Below are positions 16,836 to 26,153 of a stretch of 64,000 nucleotides of DNA, piece by piece. The stretch spans positions 1 through 64,000 of the forward strand of contig JAUNPS010000024.1 of NCBI GenBank assembly GCA_030536575.1, written 5' to 3'. Within the stretch, counting starts at the first letter, position 1; the number at the start of each line of letters is the position of its first letter. The stretch comes from Eubacteriales bacterium (GTDB lineage: Bacteria > Bacillota > Clostridia > Lachnospirales > Lachnospiraceae). The translations under genes were made by a program, and so were the position numbers. Under the pieces are notes generated by a model. It was not told where the DNA came from and did no database searches. It saw nothing but the letters and a program-made list of their open reading frames with translations.

Positions 16836-19280
16836 TCAGATCCGTTTCAGGGAAAAGTCCTGGCTGTCCAGAGTCAGGTTCGGGTTATAGTACGGATCTC
16901 CCTTTTGGAAAATGTCCGGCCACTTCTGTTCCAGCATCGCGATTTCCCGTTGGAATCTGGCCAGCTTTTCCGGCGTATCCTCAAGCCCTCTGGACTTTGA
17001 TTCATAATGATACAGCTCCGCGTAAGGGTTGTAAACCACCAGATACCCGGCGGCTCCCACCTTCAGGCAGAAATCAATATCATTAAAGGCAACCTTCAAA
17101 TCCTCACTCAATCCCCCAACTTCCTCATACACTTTCCGCTTTACCATCATGCAGGCCGCCGTCACCGCACTGTAATCCTGGGCGCAGATGATCCGGTGGC
17201 AATATCCGGTGAAATCCCGCTTCTGCTGCACAAAACAGTGTCCCGCAATGCCGCCGAAGCCGATCACCACTCCGGCATGCTGGATCGTATCGTCTTCATA
17301 ATACAGCCTTGCGCCCACTGCTCCCACATCGCTTCGCATACAGTAGCCCAACAGCTCTTCCAGACAGTCCGGATTGATCATTTCGGTATCGTTGTTCAGC
17401 AGCAGCAGGTATTCGCCCTTTGCCGCCTTTACGCCGAAATTATTGATGGCGGAATAGTTAAATTCGCCGTCCCAGTAAACCACTTTCACATTTCCTTTGG
17501 ACGCTTCCAGCTCTTTGTACCATGCAAAAGTCTCATCCTCGGTACTGTTATTTTCCACAATAATAAATTCATAATTCCGATATGTGGACTTCTCCTCGAT
17601 GGAATCCATACACCGCTTCAGGTCACGGATATGATCCTTATTCGGAATGATGATCGAAATCAGCGGATCATAGGAACGGATGAAATGCGTCCGGTAAAGG
17701 CCAAGGTATTCGCCTTTCTCCACCTTCGCCGGAACGCCGATGCGCTCATAATGCGCGGCGACAGCCCTGGCTCCCGCGTCGAACGCGTACATCTTGCTCT
17801 CCGGGTTCTCCGCCGTGGAATCCTCATGGCTTCTCCAATGGTACAGCACCTTTGGAATGTGGCAGATGTGCTCCGCCTGCTCCGTACAGCGGAACACGAA
17901 ATCATAATCCTGTGCCCCGTCAAACTCCTTCCGGAGCATCCCCACTTTGTCCACAAGCGTCCGTTTCGCCACAAACAGGTGGCAGATGTAATTCACCGTG
18001 CACAGCAGATCCAGGTTAAAGTCCGGTTTCATATGGGGCTGGAAAAATTTATTTCCGTCCATGGACATTTTATCTTCATCCGAGTAGATCACATCGGTTT
18101 TCGGTTCGTTATTGACCGCCAGGGCGCATTCGTACAGGGCATTCGGCGTCAGGACGTCGTCATGGTCGGCAAAAACCAGATAATCCCCCGTGGCCGCCTC
18201 TATCGCCGCATTCGTATTTTCCGAAATCTTCAGCGGCTCCTCATGGGCCAGCACACGGATCCTGGCGTCCATCTTCTGATATTTCTCCAGAATCTCTTTC
18301 AGCGGGGAATCGGCCCCGCTGCCGTCGGACAGGCACAGTTCCCACTTGGTGTAGGTCTGGTTCTGGATGGACTGGATGAGCTGTTCCAAAAATTTCTCCG
18401 GCGTCTTGTAAAGGGGCACTACAATGCTGAACAGCGGCTGCACCGCAAAAGAGGTCTTCCGCTGCTTTTCCAGCTCGCCGGGCCCCGGCAGATGCTTTGC
18501 GATCCATTTCTGGTAGTCCACCGGCTTTTCTTTATCCGTGAAAAATTTCCGGTAGACTTTCGCCCCAAGAGCCTGCATGCCGTGGGCGCGGTAATAGTCC
18601 ATTCCTTTTGTCCAGTATTTCTCCGCCTTTTTCTTCAGGATCGCCCCTTTGGCGGTGTGCACCACATAGACGCACTTCCGCTCCTTTGTCTTAAACATTA
18701 AATAGACGGCTTTCGGCGGAATTTGGTTCAGTTCAATATAAAATCCGCATTTTTCCTGCACCGGGCACTCCTTATACATCTGTACCACGTCGAGCCTTGC
18801 CGTCCGCTGAATCTGGCAGGAAATTTTCTTTTTATCCTGGTCAAACAGTGCAATCTGCACGTCTTCCCGATCCGCAGCCCACCCCCGAAGCCTGAGCGTT
18901 CCTTCGGCGGGGTTCACCAGCTCTTCCTCAAGGAAAAACTGCGGCCGTTTCCATTTCTTTTCCAGTTCCCCAACCGCGGTTTCATACCAGGTTTTCCGCT
19001 CGCTGCCCGCACAGGCATAAACAAACAGCCGCTTAAAGGAGCTAAGCTCCTCCGGCAGACGCACGGAAACCGTCACTTTTTCCCCGTTTAACATCTCGGA
19101 CTCCGAGAAACGTTCCAGAGCGCTGGTGCTTTCCCAGGGCTCTTTGGACGCAGGCACTTCCTGTTTGTCCAGGTATGCCTTCAGATCGTATCCCTTCGGC
19201 CAGTTTCCCTGGAGCAGGTACACCTGATCTTCCAGCAGATGGAACCGGTCGCGCTTCACTTCCAGTAATTGCGGTTTCAT
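16836..19280 (-). CDS. Three-part glycosyltransferase: N-terminal beta module plus tandem GT2 domains (814 aa)
   Basis: Residues about 1-210 form beta modules, including LRLRGWAADREDVQIALFDQ followed by a KCGFYIELN element. GT2 domain 1 starts near residue 288 (FSIVVPLYKTPEKFLEQLIQ; FADHDDVLT) and domain 2 near 545 (ISIIIPNKDHIRDLKRCMDS; LLNNDTEMINPD; FNDIDFCLKVGAAGY). The tail is KGDPYYNPNLTLDSQDFSL. The frame extends to 19355, but ATG 19280 overlaps the previous stop (ATGA) and follows GGAGGGG. It is paralogous to the 841-aa neighbour and the 615-aa enzyme. Likely a polymerising rhamnan-type or heteroglycan transferase; specificity unknown. Confidence 0.9.
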   Translation of the reverse strand: MKPQLLEVKRDRFHLLEDQVYLLQGNWPKGYDLKAYLDKQEVPASKEPWESTSALERFSESEMLNGEKVTVSVRLPEELSSFKRLFVYACAGSERKTWYETAVGELEKKWKRPQFFLEEELVNPAEGTLRLRGWAADREDVQIALFDQDKKKISCQIQRTARLDVVQMYKECPVQEKCGFYIELNQIPPKAVYLMFKTKERKCVYVVHTAKGAILKKKAEKYWTKGMDYYRAHGMQALGAKVYRKFFTDKEKPVDYQKWIAKHLPGPGELEKQRKTSFAVQPLFSIVVPLYKTPEKFLEQLIQSIQNQTYTKWELCLSDGSGADSPLKEILEKYQKMDARIRVLAHEEPLKISENTNAAIEAATGDYLVFADHDDVLTPNALYECALAVNNEPKTDVIYSDEDKMSMDGNKFFQPHMKPDFNLDLLCTVNYICHLFVAKRTLVDKVGMLRKEFDGAQDYDFVFRCTEQAEHICHIPKVLYHWRSHEDSTAENPESKMYAFDAGARAVAAHYERIGVPAKVEKGEYLGLYRTHFIRSYDPLISIIIPNKDHIRDLKRCMDSIEEKSTYRNYEFIIVENNSTEDETFAWYKELEASKGNVKVVYWDGEFNYSAINNFGVKAAKGEYLLLLNNDTEMINPDCLEELLGYCMRSDVGAVGARLYYEDDTIQHAGVVIGFGGIAGHCFVQQKRDFTGYCHRIICAQDYSAVTAACMMVKRKVYEEVGGLSEDLKVAFNDIDFCLKVGAAGYLVVYNPYAELYHYESKSRGLEDTPEKLARFQREIAMLEQKWPDIFQKGDPYYNPNLTLDSQDFSLKRI

Positions 19281-21802
19281 TTTTCCCCTCCGAATAACTC
19301 CTGGTAAACCTCCGGAACCTCGTGTTCCCGCCGGATGGAGCAGTCGCCGTAACAAAGGGTCAGGTTTGGATTATAGTACGGATCCCCCTTGTCCAGCACG
19401 TCCTTCCAGCGCTCCCGAAACAGCCGGATCTCCTTTTTAAAGCGTTCCCGCTTTTTGGGGCTGTCCTCGTTCCCTCTGGATTTGGACTCGTAATGATACA
19501 GCTCGGTTCCCGGATCGAACACGATCAAATGGTCTTTTTCCCGTATTTTCAGGCACAGATCCACGTCATTTAACGCCACGGCCAGCTTCTCCTCGAAGCC
19601 GCCCGCTTCTTCAAACACCGCCCGTTCCACCATCATGCAGGCTCCGGTCACGGCGCTGATATCCTGCTCGGCAATCAGGCGGCCGAAATAGCCGTTGTCC
19701 ACCCGCCGCAAAAAGCTCTGCACATGGCCGGCGAACCAGCCGATTCCCACCACGACGCCTCCGTGCTGGATCGTGTCGTCCGGGTAATACAGCTTCGCGC
19801 CCACAGCGCCCACGTCTTCCCGCTGGCAATACCCCACCATCCGGGACATCCATGAGGGCGTGATCACTTCCACGTCATTGTTTAAAAACAGCAGGTATTC
19901 GCCTTTCGCGTGGCGGACGCCGAAGTTATTGATCGCGGAATAGTTAAAGCCTTTCTCCCACCTCAGCACACGGACATTCTCATGTTCCCGCTGGATTTTT
20001 TCGTAGTAAGCAAAGGTTTTCTCCTCCGTGCTGTTATTTTCCACAATGACAATCTCGTAGTTCGGATAATCGGTCTTTTCAAAAATCGAACGCAGGCACT
20101 GATCCAGCGTCTCCGACTGATCTTTATTCGGGATAATAACCGAAACCAGCGGCGTGCCCTTAGGCTTGAAAAATGTCCGGAAGACGATAAAGACGCCGGT
20201 ATATTCCACCTCCGCGTCGTAACCCATTCTCTGGTAATGCTCCTCCAGCGCGCGCCTTCCCGCGTCGATGGCATAGCGCTTACTGTCCTGATTTCCGGCT
20301 GTGGAGCCTTCATGCGCCCGCCAGTGATACAGGATCTTCGGAACGTGGACAATGCGTTTCGTCCGCTCACAGCAGCGCAGGATAAATTCGTGATCCTGGG
20401 CCCCGTCGAATTCTGCGCGGACCAGCCCGGCCTCAAACGCCAGGCTCTTCCGGATCACGAAAATATGGCAGATATAGTTAATGCTCCGCAGAAAATCCAG
20501 GTTAAAATCCGGTTTGAACCGAGGGGAGGAATACACTTTTCCCGTCTGATCCACCAGATCTTCGTCCGTATAGACAATATCCGTCTCCGGATGCTCATTC
20601 AGCGCCTTTACGATCTCAAAAACGGCCTCTTTCGCCAGCAGGTCGTCATGGTCGGAAAACATCAGGTATTCGCCCGATGCCATCCGGATGGCCGCGTTCG
20701 TATTCCCTGCAATGCCTTCGTTTTTTTCCAGTTTCCGGTAACGGATGCGTTTTTCACCGCCGTAAGTTTTCCTGATAAATTCTCCCAGACCGGCTTTCGT
20801 GCTTCCGTCCGCCAGACACAGTTCCCAGTTTTGGTAGCTCTGAGCCAGCACGGAATCAATCAGTTCCTTCAAATATTGTACCGGTGTGTTATACAATGGC
20901 ACCACAATGCTGACAAGCGGCATGGACGGAAACGTGGTCTTTCGCTGCTTCTTCAGCTCCTTCGGGGAAGCGCTGTGCTTTTTCAGCCAGTAGGCGTACT
21001 TTTCTTCCTCGGTGCTGACTTCTTCCCGGACATAATCCATAAAGCCGCCAAAGCCGGATTTCTGAATGATCTTCCGGTTTTTGGCCAGATTCTTTCGGGC
21101 CAGCACCTTCGCAATCTTTCCTCTTTTCGAATTCTCATAGTCCAGGCGCTTCAGGTTGATTGTATAATCCTTGGTCAGGATATCGTTTTCCATATGGAGA
21201 ATCAGCTTCTCCCCTTCCAGGCTCTCCCGCGGCAATTTGATTTTAAATCCGCACAGATAGCCGTCTTCCTCGCCCCAGGATTTCGTGACGTCGTTTCGGC
21301 AGACCCGCTTGATCTCGCAGGAAATCGGCTGCCTTTTTTCATCCAGAAGGGACAGGCGTTCCTGGCGGAGCGCGTCGATCACCCAGCCCTGCAGCACCAC
21401 ATCGTCTCCGATAATCTTTTCCACATCCAGGAAATAAAGCAGGGCCGCGTCCCGGTATCCCTTCTTCATCTCTTCGATTTTCCGGGTAAACAGATGCTTC
21501 CGCTCTTCTCCCAGAACCAGTACCACGTCCAGAAAATGGTAATTTTTAAACATCTGCTCCAATGCGGTCAGACGAACCGTAAAACCGATCCGGTCGTCCC
21601 GAATAGCAAGATCCGGCCGCGCGGCTTTTACATCCGGCCTGGCCTGTACCACCGTATCACAGGGAAGGCTGACTTTTCCGTCCCCCAGCAGGCAGACCTC
21701 CACCCTTCCCGGCTGGCTGGATACGGCCCAGCCGTTTAACAGGTAGGTTCCGCCGTTATTCCATCGGTATTCTTCTACGTCAATCTTCGCGGTTATGCTC
21801 AT
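19277..21802 (-). CDS. Three-part glycosyltransferase: two N-terminal beta modules plus tandem GT2 domains (841 aa)
   Basis: The first ~230 residues hold two related beta modules: one with YLLNGWAVSSQPGRVEVCLL, one with VVLQGWVIDALRQERLSLLD followed by CEIKRVCRNDV and CGFKIKLP. GT domain 1 begins near 295 (VSIVVPLYNTPVQYLKELID; FSDHDDLLAK) and domain 2 near 555 (VSVIIPNKDQSETLDQCLRS; FLNNDVEVITPSW; LNDVDLCLKIREKDH). The shared C-terminal signature is KGDPYYNPNLTLCYGDCSI. It overlaps both neighbours by 4 nt, so its product is probably made stoichiometrically with the kinase and the 814-aa enzyme. The beta modules may bind the growing glycan (inference). Confidence 0.9.
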   Translation of the reverse strand: MSITAKIDVEEYRWNNGGTYLLNGWAVSSQPGRVEVCLLGDGKVSLPCDTVVQARPDVKAARPDLAIRDDRIGFTVRLTALEQMFKNYHFLDVVLVLGEERKHLFTRKIEEMKKGYRDAALLYFLDVEKIIGDDVVLQGWVIDALRQERLSLLDEKRQPISCEIKRVCRNDVTKSWGEEDGYLCGFKIKLPRESLEGEKLILHMENDILTKDYTINLKRLDYENSKRGKIAKVLARKNLAKNRKIIQKSGFGGFMDYVREEVSTEEEKYAYWLKKHSASPKELKKQRKTTFPSMPLVSIVVPLYNTPVQYLKELIDSVLAQSYQNWELCLADGSTKAGLGEFIRKTYGGEKRIRYRKLEKNEGIAGNTNAAIRMASGEYLMFSDHDDLLAKEAVFEIVKALNEHPETDIVYTDEDLVDQTGKVYSSPRFKPDFNLDFLRSINYICHIFVIRKSLAFEAGLVRAEFDGAQDHEFILRCCERTKRIVHVPKILYHWRAHEGSTAGNQDSKRYAIDAGRRALEEHYQRMGYDAEVEYTGVFIVFRTFFKPKGTPLVSVIIPNKDQSETLDQCLRSIFEKTDYPNYEIVIVENNSTEEKTFAYYEKIQREHENVRVLRWEKGFNYSAINNFGVRHAKGEYLLFLNNDVEVITPSWMSRMVGYCQREDVGAVGAKLYYPDDTIQHGGVVVGIGWFAGHVQSFLRRVDNGYFGRLIAEQDISAVTGACMMVERAVFEEAGGFEEKLAVALNDVDLCLKIREKDHLIVFDPGTELYHYESKSRGNEDSPKKRERFKKEIRLFRERWKDVLDKGDPYYNPNLTLCYGDCSIRREHEVPEVYQELFGGEK

Positions 21803-23043
21803 TCATGCTTCCTTTCAACCATATCGCGGTATTTTTGATAAACTTTCCACACTTTGGTATTCTGCATCTCGCTCAATACCCGGCTGTGAAGCTCTAACTG
21901 CCAGACCCATTCGGATGCTTTCTTCATCGGTAATTCATCCACAGGCCAGATCTGGAAGGAAAAGGCCAGCTTTTTCGCCCCCTGGGGCAGATCGCCCAGG
22001 ATAATCGCAGGGTCGTCTTTTTCAAAACAGAGGTACTGGCCGCTTCGGATTCCCCCGGCAATGCCTGCCCGCTCCGTCATATCTTGTCCGTCCACGGAAA
22101 GTTCCATGATTTCCACAAAGCAGGAGGACGAACCCGGATCGATCCGCAGGGCGCTCCAGCCCGGCTCCAGTTCCAGAATTCCTGACACTTTTTTCTGTCG
22201 TACCGGAAATCTTTTCGAATTTTCCTCTCTGAAACCATTCCCGGCGTCATAATAAATCTGAACATTCTCAAAATGTCCCCGCAAATCCATCTCGATCAGG
22301 CCGGGACTGATCGTGTCATACAGGTCGCGCACCGGAATGTGATCCCGACACACATAATGCTGGAGGTTTTCCTCCATTTTATCGTAAGCTTTGATCTCCT
22401 CCGGGGTGATTCCCATTTCTTTATAGAAATTATAATCCCGGAGATAATCTCTGCCGGCATGCTCTTTAAAGTAAAAAATGTTTCGGTAAAGCAGAAAATT
22501 GACCGGAATCGGAAAGTCGAAACTCCATTCGTAGTCAATGACGGTTCCGGTATTGTCATGCAGAAGGATATTTCCGCATACCAGATCGATGTTCGTCGCC
22601 GGAGCGCACCGCAGCCCCAAAGCTTTCGCATCGGCCTGGAATTCTCCGAAAACATTCCGAAACTGCGCAGTCTCTTCAAAGACCTGTCCGGAATGCATAT
22701 CCCGGATTTCATACAGATATTTCCGGAACAGGTCTGCCATGGCCTCCATGCCCTTTTCTTTTTCTACCTCTTCCAGGTATTCTTCCAGGGACTGGCCTTC
22801 GATGTATTCCAGCCGGACGCCTCCGGTGATGATCTCACATTTGTTATAGTTCAGCCAGGTTCCCTCACAGGCTTTCGAGAACACCTGGTACCAGCGGTAA
22901 AGCTCCGCCATATGAAGCTGTCCTTCCGGGAACGCGCAGACTTTCCGGACGAAACGCGTTCCGTCTTCTTCCTCGCAGATATCCGTGCGGATGGCAAACC
23001 GGTAATTGCGCTCATTGGAAAATTTCGAATAAATTACCTTCAT
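21799..23043 (-). CDS. Kinase-fold protein, possible glycan-capping kinase (WbdD kinase-like)
   Basis: 414 aa. Residues about 1-240 look like a protein-kinase/APH fold: a lysine in FVRKVCAF, hinge-like RLEYIEGQSLEEYLEEV, a catalytic-loop equivalent NIDLVCGNILL (Asp, then Asn five residues on) and a metal-site equivalent VIDYEWSF. The usual HxD histidine is Asn. Residues about 265-375 are beta-rich, and the C-terminus (LHSRVLSEMQNTKVWKVYQK) is helical. Its start overlaps the methyltransferase stop by 4 nt. Together they mirror WbdD of E. coli O8/O9a, which phosphorylates then methylates the chain end. Capping function is inference. An APH-like small-molecule kinase is the alternative. Confidence 0.65.
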   Translation of the reverse strand: MKVIYSKFSNERNYRFAIRTDICEEEDGTRFVRKVCAFPEGQLHMAELYRWYQVFSKACEGTWLNYNKCEIITGGVRLEYIEGQSLEEYLEEVEKEKGMEAMADLFRKYLYEIRDMHSGQVFEETAQFRNVFGEFQADAKALGLRCAPATNIDLVCGNILLHDNTGTVIDYEWSFDFPIPVNFLLYRNIFYFKEHAGRDYLRDYNFYKEMGITPEEIKAYDKMEENLQHYVCRDHIPVRDLYDTISPGLIEMDLRGHFENVQIYYDAGNGFREENSKRFPVRQKKVSGILELEPGWSALRIDPGSSSCFVEIMELSVDGQDMTERAGIAGGIRSGQYLCFEKDDPAIILGDLPQGAKKLAFSFQIWPVDELPMKKASEWVWQLELHSRVLSEMQNTKVWKVYQKYRDMVERKHE

Positions 23044-23972
23044 GCTTTGGCCTCCTCTTTTTCCAGCATTACCAGGAGGGAATTTGAAAATTCAGGGAAC
23101 AGCCCGTTGTCGATCAGAGTATCGAAAACCCTGGCTTCGTCGAAGAGCTTCAGTTTCGGCATGTCAAAATTGCAGACATTGTCTTTAAGTTCCCCTTTTC
23201 TTGGCAGATAGCGGTCTGAATAGATGGAATACGGGAATTTATAGTCCGGATAAGGGTAGTAAAATGTGGTTTTGAAGTCTCCGGAGCGGCCGATGACTTC
23301 CAGAAGTTCTTTTCTGGAATAGGTGCGCACGCCCGTGGTATTGTGGTAGCCTTCCAGCCCCTCGAAATATTTTCCTACGTGGTCTTCTGCGCATCCGCCC
23401 CAATATTTCAGGCCCAGGCGGTTCTCGATCGCGATAACGATCTTCCCGCCGGGAGCCAAATGCCTGGCCATGCAGCGCAGCATCGTCTCCGCCGGATGGT
23501 CTTTTCCCATATAGCTCTCCGCATATTCAAACACCCCGATCAGGGTGATGTAATCGAAGGTGTCCGCCAGATGCGGCTCCACGTCCAGGAAATTTCCCAC
23601 CTGGATCGTCAGATTGTCGTATTCCCGATTCCGCCAGGCATTGATCTGGCTCCGTTTTTTGGAAAGCTCCACGCAGGTCACCTGGCCGCTTTTTCGGGCC
23701 AGTGCTCCGGTAATCGCCCCGCAGCCTGCGCCGATTTCCAGCACCCGGTCGGTTCCCTGAAAGGGAATCCAGCTCACAATGTTCTGCCGGATCGGGGAAA
23801 AATGATACAGAAACGGCCAGCTCGCCTTCTCGGCAATAATCCTAGGATAGTCCTTCTCCTGGCAGTGCTCTGCCGTTTCCAGCAGTTCGTCCTCAATGGG
23901 GCCGTCACTGTAAAGATCTTCTCCCGCATAATAGGTATAGTCCAGCGTTACTTTCCCGATTTTCTCCTGCAT
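23040..23972 (-). CDS. Class I SAM-dependent methyltransferase, possible glycan-capping enzyme
   Basis: 310 aa. A SAM-binding motif I VLEIGAGCGAITGALA lies near residue 77, with motif II-like CVELSKKR and post-motif LIGVFEYAESYMG. A distinctive IAIENRLGLKYWGGCAEDH segment near 180 is followed by YYPYPDYKFPYSIYSDRYLP. It is cytosolic, with no membrane helix. It is placed between wzt (10 nt gap) and the kinase (4 nt overlap); start ATG follows AGGAGG. The methyltransferase-then-kinase order equals the domain order of WbdD. I infer methylation of the polymer end or its phosphate. A sugar O-methyltransferase acting inside the repeat unit is the alternative. Confidence 0.88.
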   Translation of the reverse strand: MQEKIGKVTLDYTYYAGEDLYSDGPIEDELLETAEHCQEKDYPRIIAEKASWPFLYHFSPIRQNIVSWIPFQGTDRVLEIGAGCGAITGALARKSGQVTCVELSKKRSQINAWRNREYDNLTIQVGNFLDVEPHLADTFDYITLIGVFEYAESYMGKDHPAETMLRCMARHLAPGGKIVIAIENRLGLKYWGGCAEDHVGKYFEGLEGYHNTTGVRTYSRKELLEVIGRSGDFKTTFYYPYPDYKFPYSIYSDRYLPRKGELKDNVCNFDMPKLKLFDEARVFDTLIDNGLFPEFSNSLLVMLEKEEAKA

Positions 23973-23981
23973 GGAAGCCTC

Positions 23982-25241
23982 CTAATCTTCTGTAACCGAA
24001 ATTTTTGAATTCATATCATAAAAGCCCACCGTATCTTTGACGGATACGACGGTAATGCTGCATGCATCGTAGAGCCTGTGGAAGACCCGGAAATTCCCGG
24101 CCAGGTATCCGGTGCAGCCAAAACAGATCAGGTACTGGCCGCCCTGGAGATTCATGAGCTGGGTAAAGGAAACGACCACGGTGGTTCCCTGTTTTGCCGG
24201 GACATTGATCTTCTCGTACATCGTATTCGTTCCTGTGATTTCCGTTCCTTTCATGTCTTTGATCGTAAAGGCGATGATCGGCTCGGACAGGTTTTCGTTA
24301 AAATGGATCTTCAGTTTAAAGGTGCAGTCCGTACCTTTTTCGATGGTATTTGACAGCTTTCCCTTTTCATCGAAGATACCGAAGTCCACGATCTCTGCCT
24401 GCTTTTCTCCGTACTCGGACAGGTGGGGATTAAGCTGAAGTTCGCCCTTCCAGGTTCCGTCTCTCTGCTCGATGGCAGTCACACTCTGGTCGCCCTCCTG
24501 GTGAACCAGGAAGCGTTTATAGAGGTCGACCATCTCCTTTGGCCCGCCTTCGGCCACTTTATCGCCCTGGTTTAAAAGAATTACCCGGTCGCAGTATTTG
24601 CTGATGCTGCTCAGGTCGTGGCTTACGAACAGGATGGTCTTTCCGTTTTTCTTAAATTCTTCGAATTTGTGGTAGCATTTCGCCTGGAAAAAGACGTCGC
24701 CCACGGACAGGGCCTCGTCGACGATCAGGATTTCCGGGTCAATGTTAATCGCCACCGCAAAGGCCAGCCGCACGAACATGCCGCTGGAATAAGTCTTTAC
24801 CGGCTGGTCGATAAAATCGCCGATGTCGGCAAATTCGATGATATCCGGCAGGCGGCGCTCAATCTCTTCTTCCGTGAAGCCCAGCATCGTGCCGTTTAAA
24901 TAGACGTTTTCGATTCCGGTGTATTCGCCGTTAAATCCGGCGCCCAGTTCCAGCAGGGCGGAAATGCGTCCGTCCACTTTCACGGTTCCGGAGCTGGGGG
25001 TCAGGACGCCGGTGATGATCTTCAGGATCGTGGACTTTCCGGAACCGTTTGTTCCGATGATGCCTACGGTCTCCCCCCGCATAACGTCGAAGGAGATATT
25101 CCGCAGGGCGTGGTACTCCCGGTGCTTTTTTTTGCGGACAAGGCCCAGGCTCTCTTTCAGACGGTCGGAGGGCTTGTCGTACAGTTTATAAATCTTTCCT
25201 ACGTTTTCAACCTGAATAGCTTTTTCTTTGTTTGTCTCCAA
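23982..25241 (-). CDS. wzt: Polysaccharide ABC transporter ATP-binding protein with C-terminal Wzt-like domain
   Basis: 419 aa. The ATPase domain covers about residues 1-245: Walker A GIIGTNGSGKST, signature TYSSGMFVRLAFA, Walker B EILIVDEALSVGD, switch His in FVSHDLSSI. Residues about 270-419 form a beta-rich extension of the Wzt C-terminal type (IVDFGIFDEKGKLSNTIEKG; NLQGGQYLICFGC). In E. coli O9a this domain binds the capped chain end and couples export to termination. TagH/RfbB proteins without export-signal recognition lack it. Pairs with the permease 117 nt upstream. Confidence 0.94.
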   Translation of the reverse strand: METNKEKAIQVENVGKIYKLYDKPSDRLKESLGLVRKKKHREYHALRNISFDVMRGETVGIIGTNGSGKSTILKIITGVLTPSSGTVKVDGRISALLELGAGFNGEYTGIENVYLNGTMLGFTEEEIERRLPDIIEFADIGDFIDQPVKTYSSGMFVRLAFAVAINIDPEILIVDEALSVGDVFFQAKCYHKFEEFKKNGKTILFVSHDLSSISKYCDRVILLNQGDKVAEGGPKEMVDLYKRFLVHQEGDQSVTAIEQRDGTWKGELQLNPHLSEYGEKQAEIVDFGIFDEKGKLSNTIEKGTDCTFKLKIHFNENLSEPIIAFTIKDMKGTEITGTNTMYEKINVPAKQGTTVVVSFTQLMNLQGGQYLICFGCTGYLAGNFRVFHRLYDACSITVVSVKDTVGFYDMNSKISVTED

Positions 25242-25358
25242 ATTGTTTTCCTCTTACTCTAAACATCTGCGCCCTGTGTTTCGGGCACACGCTGTTTCGA
25301 AATTTTCGGGGCGCTGCGCCCTTTTTGCGGCCCGGAAAGGGCTTTTCTCCTAATGCCT

Positions 25359-26153
25359 TTACAATACGTCCGCAAAATGTACCCGCAGCCGGTTAAAGAC
25401 CCATTTTCCGAACAAAAACAGAAGAACCGTCACCACCCAGAAATACAGTGTCCATTTCGGGGATTCCCAAAACCAGCGCTTATTCAGCAGGGCGTCCCGG
25501 TAACCGCTTACAATGTAATAGACCGGATTCAGTTTTAAGACCTTCGGCACCCACGGATAATTCGCAAACATCGCATTCACGTCATACATGATCGGCGTCA
25601 GCCAGACGCCCACCTGAAGCAGAATATTTACAATCTGCCCCAAATCCCGGAACAGCACCACCACCGCGCTGGTGGTATAGCTCAGTGCCAGTATCAGCAG
25701 GGACAGGCACACGAAATAATAGATCAGCTGCAAACAGTACAGATCCGGAAAACGTCCGTAAAACGCGAACAATATAAATGTAATGCAGATAAATACCAAA
25801 TGGACAAAACTGGCGGAGACCAGCTTTACAACCGGCAGCACATTGATATTAAAAACAACTTTTTTGACCAGGTAACTGTATTCCAGCAGGGAACTCGTTC
25901 CGTTCATCAGCGCCTCCTGGAAGTAGAGCCACGGCACGATCCCGGCCACCAGATACAGGACAAAGGGAATCGTCCCCACGTCCTGGCCGCCCCGGAATCC
26001 CAGGCCAAACACGAAATAATACACCGCAATAGTCACCAACGGCTGAACCACCGCCCAGACCGTGCCAAAGACCGAACCCGCATAGCGGGTCTTAAAGTCA
26101 TTTTTCGCCAGCTTGTAGATCATGCGGCGGTTCTGATAAATGTCTTTAAACAT
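25359..26153 (-). CDS. wzm: Polysaccharide ABC transporter permease (Wzm/TagG-type)
   Basis: 264 aa, six hydrophobic helices, ABC-2 type. The cytoplasmic N-terminus IYKLAKNDFKTRYAGSVFG, then VWAVVQPLVTIAVYYFVFG, and the late LNPVYYIVSGYRDALL are characteristic. It forms the channel that exports a finished undecaprenyl-linked glycan. The start overlaps the rfbC stop by 8 nt. The 117-nt space before wzt holds no gene. Confidence 0.95.
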   Translation of the reverse strand: MFKDIYQNRRMIYKLAKNDFKTRYAGSVFGTVWAVVQPLVTIAVYYFVFGLGFRGGQDVGTIPFVLYLVAGIVPWLYFQEALMNGTSSLLEYSYLVKKVVFNINVLPVVKLVSASFVHLVFICITFILFAFYGRFPDLYCLQLIYYFVCLSLLILALSYTTSAVVVLFRDLGQIVNILLQVGVWLTPIMYDVNAMFANYPWVPKVLKLNPVYYIVSGYRDALLNKRWFWESPKWTLYFWVVTVLLFLFGKWVFNRLRVHFADVL

